Shown: positions 1 through 7,147 of the stretch, piece after piece
Position numbering within the stretch: the stretch's first letter is position 1
Layout of the letters: each line of letters begins with the position of its first letter
Assembly (NCBI GenBank): GCA_947169985.1
Contig: CAMVRW010000081.1
Coordinates: forward strand, 1 to 9,291
Source: an uncultured Butyrivibrio sp.
Lineage (GTDB): Bacteria > Bacillota > Clostridia > Lachnospirales > Lachnospiraceae
Length of the DNA stretch: 9,291 nt
Direction of reading: 5' to 3'
Translations under genes and position numbers: made by a program
The notes under the pieces: model-generated
The model's input: the letters and a program-made list of their open reading frames with translations, nothing else
The model's database searches: none
What the model was told of the DNA's origin: nothing

Positions 1-1
1 A

Positions 2-88
2 CCGGTGCTCCGCCCGGAAAGCCATACTCTTCAAACTGATGAAGTAAGATTCCGAGATAATTGGAATGAACAATTCGGAAACAATTAA
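2..88 (+). CDS. Possible 3' end of an unidentified gene entering from the left
   Basis: One plus-strand frame is open from the window edge for 28 codons and stops at TAA 86-88. The residues look protein-like and end in RFRDNWNEQFGNN, but I do not recognise the family. A minus-strand frame is also open across most of the same bases, so the direction is uncertain. Just after the stop lies an AT-only inverted repeat (ATTAAGT 84-90, ACTTAAT 97-103, loop of six), which is a poor terminator because it has little GC and no T-run. From about 104 to 168 I see no gene; GGTGC 126-130 and GCACC 161-165 could pair weakly around an AGCT-GTT-AGCT mini-hairpin. The whole 1-168 stretch may simply be intergenic. 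Confidence 0.25.
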   Translation, partial: PVLRPESHTLQTDEVRFRDNWNEQFGNN

Positions 89-168
89 GTACAAACACTT
101 AATAATTATCAGGCAGTCGCTAATTGGTGCTCGCTATTTTGAGGCATCAAGCTGTTAGCTGCACCATA

Positions 169-558
169 TTATATCCCCATTATCTCCCCATAGATCAACA
201 CTGCTGTTCTTACGCATTCCTGGCATGGACATAGTGGTTTTCCATCTGTTATGGCTTTCAGGTCTTTACACCTGATTGCGCCGCATTTCTTTCCGAACTC
301 TTCCTGTATCTGTCGTGTCAATGCCAAAGTCCCTTTCCCTTCTGTCTTTAAGCCTGCTATCATCCCTGCGCCGATAAGAGCACCACAAGTCGCCTCCATA
401 TTACCCATTCCGGCACAGAAACCAGCTGAAATCTGATTTAGCTGTTCTTCGGTGAGTTCTGTCTGATCCGATAATGCAGCCGTTACAGCCTGTGCACAAT
501 TATATTTTCCCGAGTTTTTTAACTCTACCGCCCTCTGGGCTCTTTCTTCTAATGTCAT
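169..558 (-). CDS. C_GCAxxG_C_C family (putative redox) protein
   Basis: A 129-residue cysteine-rich protein matching the C_GCAxxG_C_C family, small proteins of anaerobes believed to be redox-active or cluster-binding but without an established reaction. Visible landmarks are C21 in the N-terminal NCAQAV segment, C48 in GFCAGMG, the core C58-G-A with following glycines (CGALIGAG), C92 and C97, then a C-terminal group C110, C112, C115 (CPCQEC). Length is normal for the family. The start at 558 is supported by AGGAG nine bases upstream. Its ATG overlaps the TGA of a decayed thioredoxin frame, a stop-start arrangement typical of translational coupling, so its former partner was probably that thioredoxin. 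There is no signal peptide or membrane segment, so it is cytoplasmic. No promoter of its own is obvious; it may be read from the DUF438 gene 134 bases upstream. Confidence 0.85.
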   Translation of the reverse strand: MTLEERAQRAVELKNSGKYNCAQAVTAALSDQTELTEEQLNQISAGFCAGMGNMEATCGALIGAGMIAGLKTEGKGTLALTRQIQEEFGKKCGAIRCKDLKAITDGKPLCPCQECVRTAVLIYGEIMGI

Positions 559-691
559 GAAGTCTTTCTCCTGTCATTTTCTTTAATCGTACATATTCCC
601 TGAGTCATTGCTCCCATTGGACACAACGAGCACCAGGTACATCACTGTTCATTACTTCTGTTTCAAAGTTATCCTTCGTAAATCTTCTTTT
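555..691 (-). pseudogene. Remnant of a thioredoxin gene (deleted and frameshifted)
   Basis: Reading the minus strand just after the DUF438 gene, one frame gives FTKDNFETEVMNSDVP (682 to 635), which closely resembles the N-terminal strand and helix of thioredoxins, normally followed by VLVDFWA-TWCGPC. The next frame over, from 638, gives TWCSLCPMGAM, which aligns with the thioredoxin active-site segment (WCxxC) and then stops at 555. The seven or so residues between the two parts are missing and the frame changes at the same point. This fits a small deletion joined at the shared ACC bases. No start codon fits upstream of the FTKDNFE segment, and only about 28 codons remain after the break against the roughly 75 a thioredoxin needs. 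The stop TGA overlaps the ATG of the C_GCAxxG_C_C gene. The call rests on motif recall, not alignment. Confidence 0.6.
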
Positions 692-692
692 A

Positions 693-2249
693 TCAGGCCT
701 TGAAATGCTCTTTTGCAAATCCCATCTTCATGACACATTCCATCGTCCCAATATACTTCTTGTTCTTGTCTCTAACAGCCATGTAACGCACCAGGACAGG
801 CTCATTATCTCTGGTATTCCAGACATCCACGTAATTTCTTTTACCCTCTCTGAAGTCATCTATGATCATTCTGACCATAGGCTCTATTTTGGGCGGATGG
901 CAGGAAAAGACTTCTCTGTCAAGTGCCATGAGCGGTCTTTTAAAGAGTTTCGGTTCATCACCATCGTTGAAGTATCTGTTAATGTTCTCGTGGTCAATAA
1001 AGGTTATCTCCATGGGCAGAGTGTTCAGTATTGCATCAAGCTGAGTCAGGGTAAAATGCCCGGATGGAAGCTGAATCTCCATGTCATTTCCTTCCACCTC
1101 ATCGATTGTCTGTTTTGGAGTCGCCTTATCCCAAAGCTGCAATTTATCAATCATACACGGCTTATAATCATCCATGTCTCTGGCTATATCCTGCCACTCT
1201 TTTTCAGAAAAGTTCTTGGCACAAAGTGGAAAAAGAATGTTCTCCTCTTTGTAGATCATCTCCTCTGCCCTGGTTATCACAGCTTTTACTCTGTTTTCCC
1301 AGTCCTCTACGTAAAATCCGCCCGAATCATTTCTTAGCTCATTTGATAGTTTCTTCAGATCATCTCTTATCTCATCGTCAACACCCCACATAACATCTGA
1401 AGGCCCTGAAAAACCATACCTGAGCTTAAGTACCGGATATAACAGATCCCCTTTTTCAGCGTAATGGACAGCAAGCTCCCTTGTTTTATCAAGTTCATCA
1501 GCTACGTCTGTGCGTTCTTCAAGCGCCGCCTTAAATACATCTATCTGTTGTCTGATAGCTTCATTTTCTTTAGAAAATATATAAAGCGGATGCCCGTTAA
1601 TCTTTCTAAGCTCATTATATGCCGTATCGCCATCATCAGTTCTCTTTATATCTGCAGTTTTTTCATCTGCTCCTATTCCAAGTCCATACTGTTTCCCATT
1701 AAGAGAATACATCACTGCTTTTTCAGCATTTGCAATTCTTTCCTGCTGGGTTGCTCCATGGAAAAGGGCTGAATGAACATCACACAGTTTCTGCACCTCT
1801 GCTATTGGAGTTCCGCTGCAGATAAGCGCCTGCTCTGCCTTTGCTATCTCTCCAGCATCAACTTCGCTGAAATTCTCTACAAAATCCTTCCTGACGGATT
1901 CAATATCCTCACCATCGGTAAGCCTTTTGACATAGCTTTTTAAAAGCTCTGTCCTGTCGTCCAGCTGTTCTTCTTTATCTTCTGCCTTACCTTTTAGTTT
2001 ATTATTTACAAACGAAGGCATTTTTCCTTCTAATTCAAATCCATTGTTCTTGAGAGCAAGGACAACATCTACCATATTGATGCCCTTTACAACGGCTCCT
2101 TTGGGGATGGTCATTATCTTTCCCACGGTATTAAGGGCGGTCTTATTAGTAATCTCCGTGAACCCAAGGTTTGACAGTATTTCTATCAGCTCAGGATACT
2201 CATTACAGAGCGTGAAAACATTCTTTTTTAAATCTATCTTTTTATCCAT
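693..2249 (-). CDS. DUF438 domain protein with hemerythrin-like and PAS domains
   Basis: A 518-residue cytoplasmic protein with the DUF1858-DUF438-hemerythrin-PAS layout found in anaerobes. Residues 4-72 look like DUF1858. Residues about 95-175 look like DUF438 (KLCDVHSALFHG at 154-165). Residues about 217-345 form a hemerythrin HHE-type four-helix region, with H220, E228/E230, H262 and E335/E336 as possible iron ligands. Residues about 395-508 read as a PAS-like sensor domain. Members are thought to bind a diiron centre and to sense or handle oxygen, NO or redox state; the exact role is unknown. The hemerythrin part looks ligand-poor: the second helix reads HYAEKGDLLYP and LKLRYG, and MWGVDDEIR has D291 where I expect His in relatives. 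AAGGAGGA at 2257-2264 fixes the start. A Crp/Fnr-like site and a -10 lie just upstream, so it probably has its own regulated promoter although asr-operon transcripts could also run in. Confidence 0.85.
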   Translation of the reverse strand: MDKKIDLKKNVFTLCNEYPELIEILSNLGFTEITNKTALNTVGKIMTIPKGAVVKGINMVDVVLALKNNGFELEGKMPSFVNNKLKGKAEDKEEQLDDRTELLKSYVKRLTDGEDIESVRKDFVENFSEVDAGEIAKAEQALICSGTPIAEVQKLCDVHSALFHGATQQERIANAEKAVMYSLNGKQYGLGIGADEKTADIKRTDDGDTAYNELRKINGHPLYIFSKENEAIRQQIDVFKAALEERTDVADELDKTRELAVHYAEKGDLLYPVLKLRYGFSGPSDVMWGVDDEIRDDLKKLSNELRNDSGGFYVEDWENRVKAVITRAEEMIYKEENILFPLCAKNFSEKEWQDIARDMDDYKPCMIDKLQLWDKATPKQTIDEVEGNDMEIQLPSGHFTLTQLDAILNTLPMEITFIDHENINRYFNDGDEPKLFKRPLMALDREVFSCHPPKIEPMVRMIIDDFREGKRNYVDVWNTRDNEPVLVRYMAVRDKNKKYIGTMECVMKMGFAKEHFKA

Positions 2250-2276
2250 CTATGATTCCTCCTTCTTCATGTTAGC

Positions 2277-2282
2277 ATTCTA
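2277..2282 (-). promoter_or_regulatory. Predicted -10 element of the DUF438 gene (TAGAAT)
   Basis: TAGAAT on the minus strand matches the TATAAT consensus at five of six bases and would place the transcription start near 2270, giving a leader of about 21 bases that still contains the ribosome binding site. Seventeen bases upstream there is CATAAT rather than a -35 consensus, as expected for an activator-dependent promoter. A better-looking TATAAT at 2335-2340 also exists, without a good -35. Confidence 0.5.
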
Positions 2283-2303
2283 CAACAAATCAGATAATAA
2301 TTA

Positions 2304-2319
2304 TGTGGTTATAACAACA
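2304..2319. promoter_or_regulatory. Predicted Crp/Fnr-family operator upstream of the DUF438 gene
   Basis: On the minus strand this reads TGTTGT-TATA-ACCACA, a 16-base inverted repeat with one mismatched pair; the flanking A and T extend it to 18 bases. It shares nine of twelve arm bases with the perfect site between asrA and the regulator gene. Its centre at 2311.5 lies 41.5 bases upstream of the start point predicted from the TAGAAT element, with 21 bases between site and hexamer, identical to the asr promoter. Confidence 0.6.
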
Positions 2320-2356
2320 TATTTTAAAATTGGGATTATAGATGGTTGTATTATTG

Positions 2357-2713
2357 TTATTCTAAAACACTATTAGATATAGCCTCAAAAACCGTCTCAT
2401 ACTCCAAGAGTGTTTTTGCCCGTACCTCTACTTCCATACCTATGTCAATAAAAGCTTTCTGAATAGAGCTGTCTTTTGAAACGATGTTTTTCTCCATGTG
2501 ATGCCCCGGCGCAAGAAGCAATGGGATCAGCACAATACCTTTAATCCCCATATCCTTTATTTCTTTTGCCACCCGAGCGGCATCCGGCTCTCCGTGAAGC
2601 ATTACAAGGAAAGTATTCTTCTCTTTTTCCCTGACCGCCTCAAGAAGCCCATTATATAACTCAAGCGCTTCATCTCCTGCGCCATGTCCCACCAGTACAA
2701 AAGCCTTATCCAT
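2357..2713 (-). CDS. Single-domain sirohydrochlorin chelatase-like protein (CbiK/CbiX type)
   Basis: A small cytoplasmic protein of about 118 residues resembling the catalytic half of CbiK, the anaerobic cobaltochelatase that inserts Co2+ into sirohydrochlorin. Related enzymes insert Fe2+ to make siroheme. Counting from the ATG at 2713, it has the first metal-binding histidine in VLVGHG (H10), an HGEP segment (40-43) like the family's VEGYP region, and PLLLAPGHH (64-72), which matches the PLMLVAGDH segment carrying the second histidine (H72). CbiK is about 260 residues in two halves; this is half that, like the dimeric CbiX-S proteins of archaea, but without a His-rich stretch. The frame can also start at GTG 2719. 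I prefer ATG 2713 because GAGG sits five bases before it. It is the last gene of the asr-importer run. Making siroheme for AsrC is the most economical role, but this is inferred; cobalt is possible. Confidence 0.75.
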   Translation of the reverse strand: MDKAFVLVGHGAGDEALELYNGLLEAVREKEKNTFLVMLHGEPDAARVAKEIKDMGIKGIVLIPLLLAPGHHMEKNIVSKDSSIQKAFIDIGMEVEVRAKTLLEYETVFEAISNSVLE

Positions 2714-2720
2714 ATCCACC

Positions 2721-3482
2721 TCACTTAATCAAACTATAATCAAAAAGAAATTCCGGATTCTTTATCCTTGCTGCCCCAACTCCGACAGCTCTTTTAAGCC
2801 CATCCCTTTCGGAAATCTCCGCCGGGCTTCCGCTGTCGATTATCTTCCCATTCCCAATAAGCAAAACCTCATGGCTATAGGTCAAAGCCAGCGGAATATC
2901 ATGGGAAGTCATTATAATCCCTACGCCTTTTAGAGCCAGCTCCTTCAATATTTCCATAAGCTTTATCTGATGCTCTATATCAAGGTTCGAAGCAGGCTCA
3001 TCAAGCAGAATATATCTGCTCTTCTGGGCAATCACCATGGCAATATATGCCCTGCTCATTTCTCCTCCGGAAATAGACGAAACCTGCCTGTGACCTAGAC
3101 CTGCAACTTCAACCATTTTCATTGCCTCGTCTATAATCCTGTCATCCTCCCGGGTCAGATTATGTCCAAAGCTCTTATAAGGAAATCTTCCATGAGAAAC
3201 CAGCGTCCTTACGCTCATGGCAACAGGGCTTAGCTGCTGCGGAAGATAGGCCACCATCTTAGCTCTTTGGGCATGAGGCATTTCTGATACTTCAGCGCCA
3301 TCTACAGTCACACTCCCCGCATAGGGAAGTTGAACATCAATAGCCTTTAAAAGAGTGGATTTCCCACTGCCATTTTTGCCAATTATGCTGGTGATCCTGC
3401 CACCTTCAAAAGCATATCCTTCAATATCTATTATAGTTCCAGAGCCATATCCGGCTCTGACATTTTTCAGTTTCAAAGCCAT
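2721..3482 (-). CDS. ABC transporter ATP-binding protein, FecE/FhuC/BtuD type
   Basis: The ATPase of a FecBCD-family importer, located at the inner face of the membrane, 253 residues from the chosen start. Motifs are in the usual order: Walker A GKNGSGKST (35-43), Q-loop near Q82/Q83 (LPQQ), signature SGGEMSRA (138-145, with E for the usual Q), Walker B YILLDEP (157-163), D-loop SNLD and the H-loop histidine at 194 (SHD). The open frame extends eleven codons further to 3515, but the ATG at 3482 is better. It lies one base after the permease stop (TAACATG), is preceded by GGGG, and begins directly with the first beta strand (MALKLKNV). It is followed after one base by the chelatase frame. The family serves siderophores, heme and cobalamin, and the ATPase does not reveal which. 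Confidence 0.88.
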   Translation of the reverse strand: MALKLKNVRAGYGSGTIIDIEGYAFEGGRITSIIGKNGSGKSTLLKAIDVQLPYAGSVTVDGAEVSEMPHAQRAKMVAYLPQQLSPVAMSVRTLVSHGRFPYKSFGHNLTREDDRIIDEAMKMVEVAGLGHRQVSSISGGEMSRAYIAMVIAQKSRYILLDEPASNLDIEHQIKLMEILKELALKGVGIIMTSHDIPLALTYSHEVLLIGNGKIIDSGSPAEISERDGLKRAVGVGAARIKNPEFLFDYSLIK

Positions 3483-3483
3483 G

Positions 3484-4482
3484 TTATCCCCTTTGTCCTC
3501 TATGTCTTCTCGCAAGCAGGATTATAAAAAACGGTGCCCCAATCAGAGAGATCAGCATTCCCACCGGAAGCTCATAGGGATACGAAATGTTTTTTGCCAA
3601 AAGATCACCAAACAGAAGAAGGTTGCTACCCCATATCATAGTAAGGAGCATCCTGCTCTTAAAGGATGAACTGTCTATTCTTTTGATCGCATTGGGAACT
3701 ATCAGTCCCACAAAACTGATGAGTCCGCACACGCTGACCACAGTTGCAGCCAGGACCACAGCTGCCAGAATAGTCAAAAGTCTATATGTCTTTACTGGAA
3801 GTCCAACTCCAAAGGCCACTTCGTCCCCAAGGGCAAACAGTTCAATCTTTGATGAGATCAGCAATGAGAAAACTGCCGCTATAAGAACTACTGCTATCGT
3901 CACAACCAGAGAATTCGCCTGTATACCCTGCAGAGATCCAATTTGGAATGCGGTCTTGTCATACACGGTATCAGGCCATACCGTTATGCAGAAATTGATC
4001 CCTGCACTCATGAGGGCCGAAACCGCTACACCTGACAAGATCAATATGTTTTTGGAGCTTCCCGCCATCTGTGACGTAACAAATACAAGACCCGCAGAGG
4101 CCACTGCTCCTGCAAAGGACATTATAGTTCTTGCTGTCAGGGAATGCCCAAATATCACCACCGATAGAAGCACGAAGAATCCTGCTCCGTTGTTGACACC
4201 CATGATACTGGGGGATGCTAGTGGATTGCCCAGAGCTTCCTGCATTAGTAGCCCTGAAAGAGCCAGGGCTGCTCCGCAGGCAATAGCCGCGAGGAGCCTT
4301 GGGATCCTTATGTCAAACATAATTATGGACGTGGCACTACCACTCTGGCCATTACCCATAAGGGCATCCAATAGTTCTTTTGTCCCTACCGAGGAATTTC
4401 CAAAAAGCATGGCAAACAGGCTGCCGGCAATCAGCAGCAATAAACCTGTTATCATACATACTTTTTCACCTGAGGTTTTCAT
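3484..4482 (-). CDS. FecCD-family ABC transporter permease
   Basis: A polytopic inner-membrane permease of about 332 residues from ATG 4482, the normal size for FecCD/BtuC-type subunits with roughly ten helices. Family signatures include RIPRLLAA followed by NPLASPSIMGVNNGA in the first third, ALGDEVAFGVGLPV before the late helices (the cytoplasmic coupling region that meets the ATPase), and GLISFVGLIVPNAIKRI, where many homologues have His in place of the Asn after VP. The open frame continues upstream to 4623, but those 47 residues lie inside the binding-protein gene and contain no membrane segment. ATG 4482 gives an N-terminus that leads straight into helix one. It overlaps the end of the binding-protein gene by 17 bases, with GAGG about a dozen bases upstream, suggesting coupled translation. 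Only one permease gene is present, so it presumably acts as a homodimer. Confidence 0.88.
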   Translation of the reverse strand: MKTSGEKVCMITGLLLLIAGSLFAMLFGNSSVGTKELLDALMGNGQSGSATSIIMFDIRIPRLLAAIACGAALALSGLLMQEALGNPLASPSIMGVNNGAGFFVLLSVVIFGHSLTARTIMSFAGAVASAGLVFVTSQMAGSSKNILILSGVAVSALMSAGINFCITVWPDTVYDKTAFQIGSLQGIQANSLVVTIAVVLIAAVFSLLISSKIELFALGDEVAFGVGLPVKTYRLLTILAAVVLAATVVSVCGLISFVGLIVPNAIKRIDSSSFKSRMLLTMIWGSNLLLFGDLLAKNISYPYELPVGMLISLIGAPFFIILLARRHRGQRG

Positions 4483-5344
4483 ATATATATCTGTATGCCT
4501 CGTCCCATCTTGCATTTGGTTTATACTGGAAAAGATCTTTGGGAAGCATATACACCTGATCATCTGCGACAGCTGAAAGTTTCCTCCACACTTCCTTAGA
4601 CGTAAATTCCTCTTCCAATACACTCATAGCCTCTTTTTCTTTTCCCTGATAAATAATGAAAATATAGTCAGGGTCAGCTGCTGTAATAGCTTCAAGACTC
4701 AGTTCGTCCAGAGAGCTGTTATCGTAAGCAATATTCGTAAGGCCGAAGGAATCTATTATTTCGCAGCCAAAATAGTCCTTTTTCATGGCTTTGTTTTTGG
4801 TGGCAGAAACCCTCAAAAACAGATAAGTTTTGTATGATCTTTGCCCTGCATTATACTCTTCAAGTATAGCATCAATCCTTTCTTTGACCTCCAGAACATT
4901 CTTGTTATAGAGGTCATCCCGTCCGGTAACTGATGTAAAATTCCTCATGGCATCATCGTAGTCCTGAAACGACCCTATATCCACAGTAAGCACCCTGATT
5001 CCAAGGCCCTCCAGTTCTTCCTTAAACTTCTTATGGGAAGGAAGATCAAGAGTCATCATTACCACGTCAGGCTTGAGGGCGACGACTGTTTCTGTATTTG
5101 GTTTAGACACTGTGCCTATACTCTGCACGCCTTCAGTCATGTCATCCAGATCCAGCGCATCTTCTGTCGTACCAACAAGGCTTCCTCCTGCCAAAAGCCA
5201 CATTTCGCTTACTGACTTTGAAAGTGCTATAACCCTTTCATAAGAATCCGATTCTTCTTTGCTGCCACTAAAAGAGGTGCAGCCACAAAGAATTGTGGCT
5301 GCAACCGTAATCGCAGATATTATCAACCGTAATCTCTTTGTCAT
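4466..5344 (-). CDS. ABC transporter substrate-binding lipoprotein (FecB/BtuF type)
   Basis: A 292-residue extracellular binding protein anchored to the membrane by lipid. The N-terminus MTKRLRLIISAITVAATILC is a basic-hydrophobic signal, and L19-C20-G21-C22 is a lipobox with C22 as the probable modified residue. The mature part has the two-lobe TroA/Peripla_BP_2 pattern: YERVIALSKSVSEMWLLAGG (first lobe), VGTTEDA, IGTVSKPNTETVVALKPDVVMM, then a long linking helix (about 115-150), and the second lobe ending at a C-terminal tyrosine-rich helix. It captures the cargo for the permease and ATPase encoded downstream. Families of this fold bind ferric siderophores, heme, cobalamin or free metal, and I see no decisive ligand motif. 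Its start lies seven bases after the asrC stop, and GGCGGA inside the end of asrC is the only ribosome binding site-like sequence, again pointing to coupling with the sulfite reductase genes. Confidence 0.85.
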   Translation of the reverse strand: MTKRLRLIISAITVAATILCGCTSFSGSKEESDSYERVIALSKSVSEMWLLAGGSLVGTTEDALDLDDMTEGVQSIGTVSKPNTETVVALKPDVVMMTLDLPSHKKFKEELEGLGIRVLTVDIGSFQDYDDAMRNFTSVTGRDDLYNKNVLEVKERIDAILEEYNAGQRSYKTYLFLRVSATKNKAMKKDYFGCEIIDSFGLTNIAYDNSSLDELSLEAITAADPDYIFIIYQGKEKEAMSVLEEEFTSKEVWRKLSAVADDQVYMLPKDLFQYKPNARWDEAYRYIYENLR

Positions 5345-5350
5345 AGTTTC

Positions 5351-6337
5351 TTATCCGCCATACTTGTCGTAGTTCTTGCCGCCCCAGTAAATCCGCTGAT
5401 TAACTTCAGCCTTAGGGCCAAGCTCTACGCCTTCAAAGAGCCACTTCTTAAACTCCTCGAACCCTGTTCGGTCAACAATATATCCGATATGCTCCTTGTG
5501 TTCTACGGCATCGGGATCTATATACTCCTCAATGTAGGCATAGGTATTCTTAACCATCTTAAGGATGCTCTCCTCATCTGCCCACTTGATAAAGTCCTCA
5601 GCAAGTCTGGGGTTCTTCTTACCGGTACGTCCAAGAAGTACAAGTCTGAAGTAGTGCTCTCTGCTTCTGGTCCAGGCTCTTGTGGGACAGTATGCAACGC
5701 AGACGCCACATCCTATACACTTGGCTGTGTCTCTGACAACCTTGCCGTTTACCAACTCCAGCGCTCCCACAGAACGTCTCTTGCAATAATTGACGCAGGC
5801 TCCGCAGGCAACGCATCTGTCCTTATCATACTGGGGTTCAGTCATTCCGATGATTCCAAAGTCAGCCATCCTGACCTTGGCACAATCATTGGAACAGCCC
5901 GTAAAAGCAATCTTAACGTGCCTGTCATTGGGATAAATATTGTTCTCCATCTTCTGTGCAAAGGCTGTGGTATCGTAGCATCCAAAAGGACAAAGCCTTG
6001 CGCCGGGACATGCTATAACATTTCGTGTTCCCGAAGAGGGATAGCCCTTTCCTTTTTCAGGCTGATTTATCCTCAGGGAATCAATGATCTCCTGAACTTC
6101 CGCGTTAACTTTATCAACGTCTCTGAGGCTGATTCCGGGAATCTCGATTCCCTGCCTGTTTGTGATGTTGATAACTCCGGTGCCGTATTTCTCAGCAATC
6201 TCAACTACTCTGCCCATGGATTTTGCATCAATGACGCCTCCGGGAATCCTTATTCTGGACGCTGTCTCTCCGCGGACCTTGGAGTAGCGGAAAGCGTTTT
6301 TCTTAAGTTTACCGACATTTATATCAAGATTAGCCAT
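5351..6337 (-). CDS. asrC: Anaerobic sulfite reductase subunit C (siroheme catalytic subunit)
   Basis: The catalytic subunit that reduces sulfite to sulfide by six electrons on a siroheme-[4Fe-4S] centre, 328 residues, cytoplasmic. An N-terminal ferredoxin-like half (about 20-90; RIRIPGG, TNRQGIEIPGI) is followed by the siroheme/cluster cysteines C110-x5-C116 and C148-x3-C152 (TGCSNDC). A two-cluster ferredoxin insert follows: C175, C178, C181, C185 and C207, C210, C213, C217. All eight ferredoxin cysteines and all four siroheme-type cysteines are present, so the enzyme looks intact. Length fits the AsrC family. AAGGAGG at 6344-6350 supports the start; asrB ends 15 bases before it. Siroheme must be supplied, and no siroheme synthesis gene other than the chelatase-like gene occurs in the window. 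Confidence 0.95.
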   Translation of the reverse strand: MANLDINVGKLKKNAFRYSKVRGETASRIRIPGGVIDAKSMGRVVEIAEKYGTGVINITNRQGIEIPGISLRDVDKVNAEVQEIIDSLRINQPEKGKGYPSSGTRNVIACPGARLCPFGCYDTTAFAQKMENNIYPNDRHVKIAFTGCSNDCAKVRMADFGIIGMTEPQYDKDRCVACGACVNYCKRRSVGALELVNGKVVRDTAKCIGCGVCVAYCPTRAWTRSREHYFRLVLLGRTGKKNPRLAEDFIKWADEESILKMVKNTYAYIEEYIDPDAVEHKEHIGYIVDRTGFEEFKKWLFEGVELGPKAEVNQRIYWGGKNYDKYGG

Positions 6338-6352
6338 CTCCTACCTCCTTCT

Positions 6353-7147
6353 TTAGTCCACAAAGTTCTTGGCAAACTCGTAATTGAATACCGGTCCGTC
6401 AAGACAGATATAAGTATCATTAACTCTGCAGTGGCCGCATTTGCCAAGGCCGCAGCACATCTTGCGCTCATGGGATACGGTTATATTGGAATCCTTGAAG
6501 CCCTTTTTCTGAAGCTCGATTATTGTGAACTTCATCATTGGAGGCGGTCCAACCACAACTGCCTTGGCATTTGCAGGGTCCCTGAGGGGGAGGCCTTCGA
6601 TATACTTGGTTACCAGGCCAATGTTTCCCGTATAGCCTTCAGGTGCTCCGTCTACGGTAAGTGTCAGCTTAAGTTTCTCATCCCATGCCTTTAAGTCATC
6701 CCTAAAGAGCATGTCATCCGGGGATCTGAAGCCTGCGATGACATATTTATCCTGAGCATCAGGCATCTCGCTGAGGGCCTGAATAACACCCCTTACAGGG
6801 GATACTCCGGTTCCGCCTGCAACAACCACAACTTCGCTGTCCTTATACAGGTCTACGTCAAAGCCGTTGCCGTAAGGCCCTCTAAGCAGAAGGTTCTGGC
6901 CCTTATACTTTTCGAATACTTCATTGGTTACCCTTCCTACTTTTCTGATGGTCAGGTCCACAAAGCCATCACCTATTCCACTTACAGAGATAGGTGCTTC
7001 GCCAAATTTGGGAATGGAAACCTCAAAGAACTGGCCCGGCTTAACCTCACCTTTAAAAGCCATTCTGAAGGTATACTCCTTACCGGTATGCTTTATTACA
7101 TCAAGTATTTCAGAGGCAAAAGGGACATATGGATTCATGTTTGTCAT
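6353..7147 (-). CDS. asrB: Anaerobic sulfite reductase subunit B (flavin/NADH subunit)
   Basis: The electron-input subunit, 264 residues, of the ferredoxin-NADP reductase superfamily close to dihydroorotate dehydrogenase subunit K. It takes electrons from NAD(P)H through FAD and a [2Fe-2S] cluster and passes them via AsrA to AsrC. The order seen is an FAD-binding barrel (about 10-98) with PGQFFEVSIP and APISVSG in the flavin-contact positions, a nucleotide-binding domain beginning VVVVAGGTGVSPVRG (106-120) and continuing to VVVGPPPMM (197-205), then a C-terminal cluster motif C232-x4-C237-x2-C240-x7-C248. The ATG overlaps the asrA stop (ATGA), and a GGAGGTG ribosome binding site lies in the last codons of asrA, so translation is coupled. 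ATG 7147 is preferred to the inner ATG three codons later because of this spacing. Confidence 0.95.
   Translation of the reverse strand: MTNMNPYVPFASEILDVIKHTGKEYTFRMAFKGEVKPGQFFEVSIPKFGEAPISVSGIGDGFVDLTIRKVGRVTNEVFEKYKGQNLLLRGPYGNGFDVDLYKDSEVVVVAGGTGVSPVRGVIQALSEMPDAQDKYVIAGFRSPDDMLFRDDLKAWDEKLKLTLTVDGAPEGYTGNIGLVTKYIEGLPLRDPANAKAVVVGPPPMMKFTIIELQKKGFKDSNITVSHERKMCCGLGKCGHCRVNDTYICLDGPVFNYEFAKNFVD

Noticed and set aside
84..103. Inverted repeat ATTAAGT/ACTTAAT as a terminator
   Set aside because: The stem is AT-rich with one G-C pair and no following T-run, so it is unlikely to terminate transcription.
705..1337. Long plus-strand open frame (210 residues) opposite the DUF438 gene
   Set aside because: It is antisense to a gene with clear domains and a strong ribosome binding site; its residues show no family pattern.
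2304..2319. Rex-type redox repressor site (TTGTTA-like half) upstream of the DUF438 gene
   Set aside because: One arm resembles TTGTTA but the other reads ACCACA rather than TAACAA; the match to the TGTTG operator beside the Crp/Fnr gene is better.
2335..2340. Perfect TATAAT on the minus strand as the main DUF438 promoter
   Set aside because: No -35 lies 16-18 bases upstream, and the hexamer at 2277-2282 fits the operator geometry better; it could still act as a minor promoter.
3587..4576. Plus-strand open frame of 329 residues opposite the permease
   Set aside because: It mirrors the FecCD permease codons and has no recognisable domain or ribosome binding site.
3484..4623. Longer permease beginning at 4623
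   Set aside because: The extra 47 residues lie wholly inside the binding-protein gene, are not membrane-like, and ATG 4482 gives the normal family length.
5489..6694. Plus-strand open frame of 401 residues opposite asrC and asrB
   Set aside because: It spans two well-supported minus-strand genes and their junction; no domain is recognisable.
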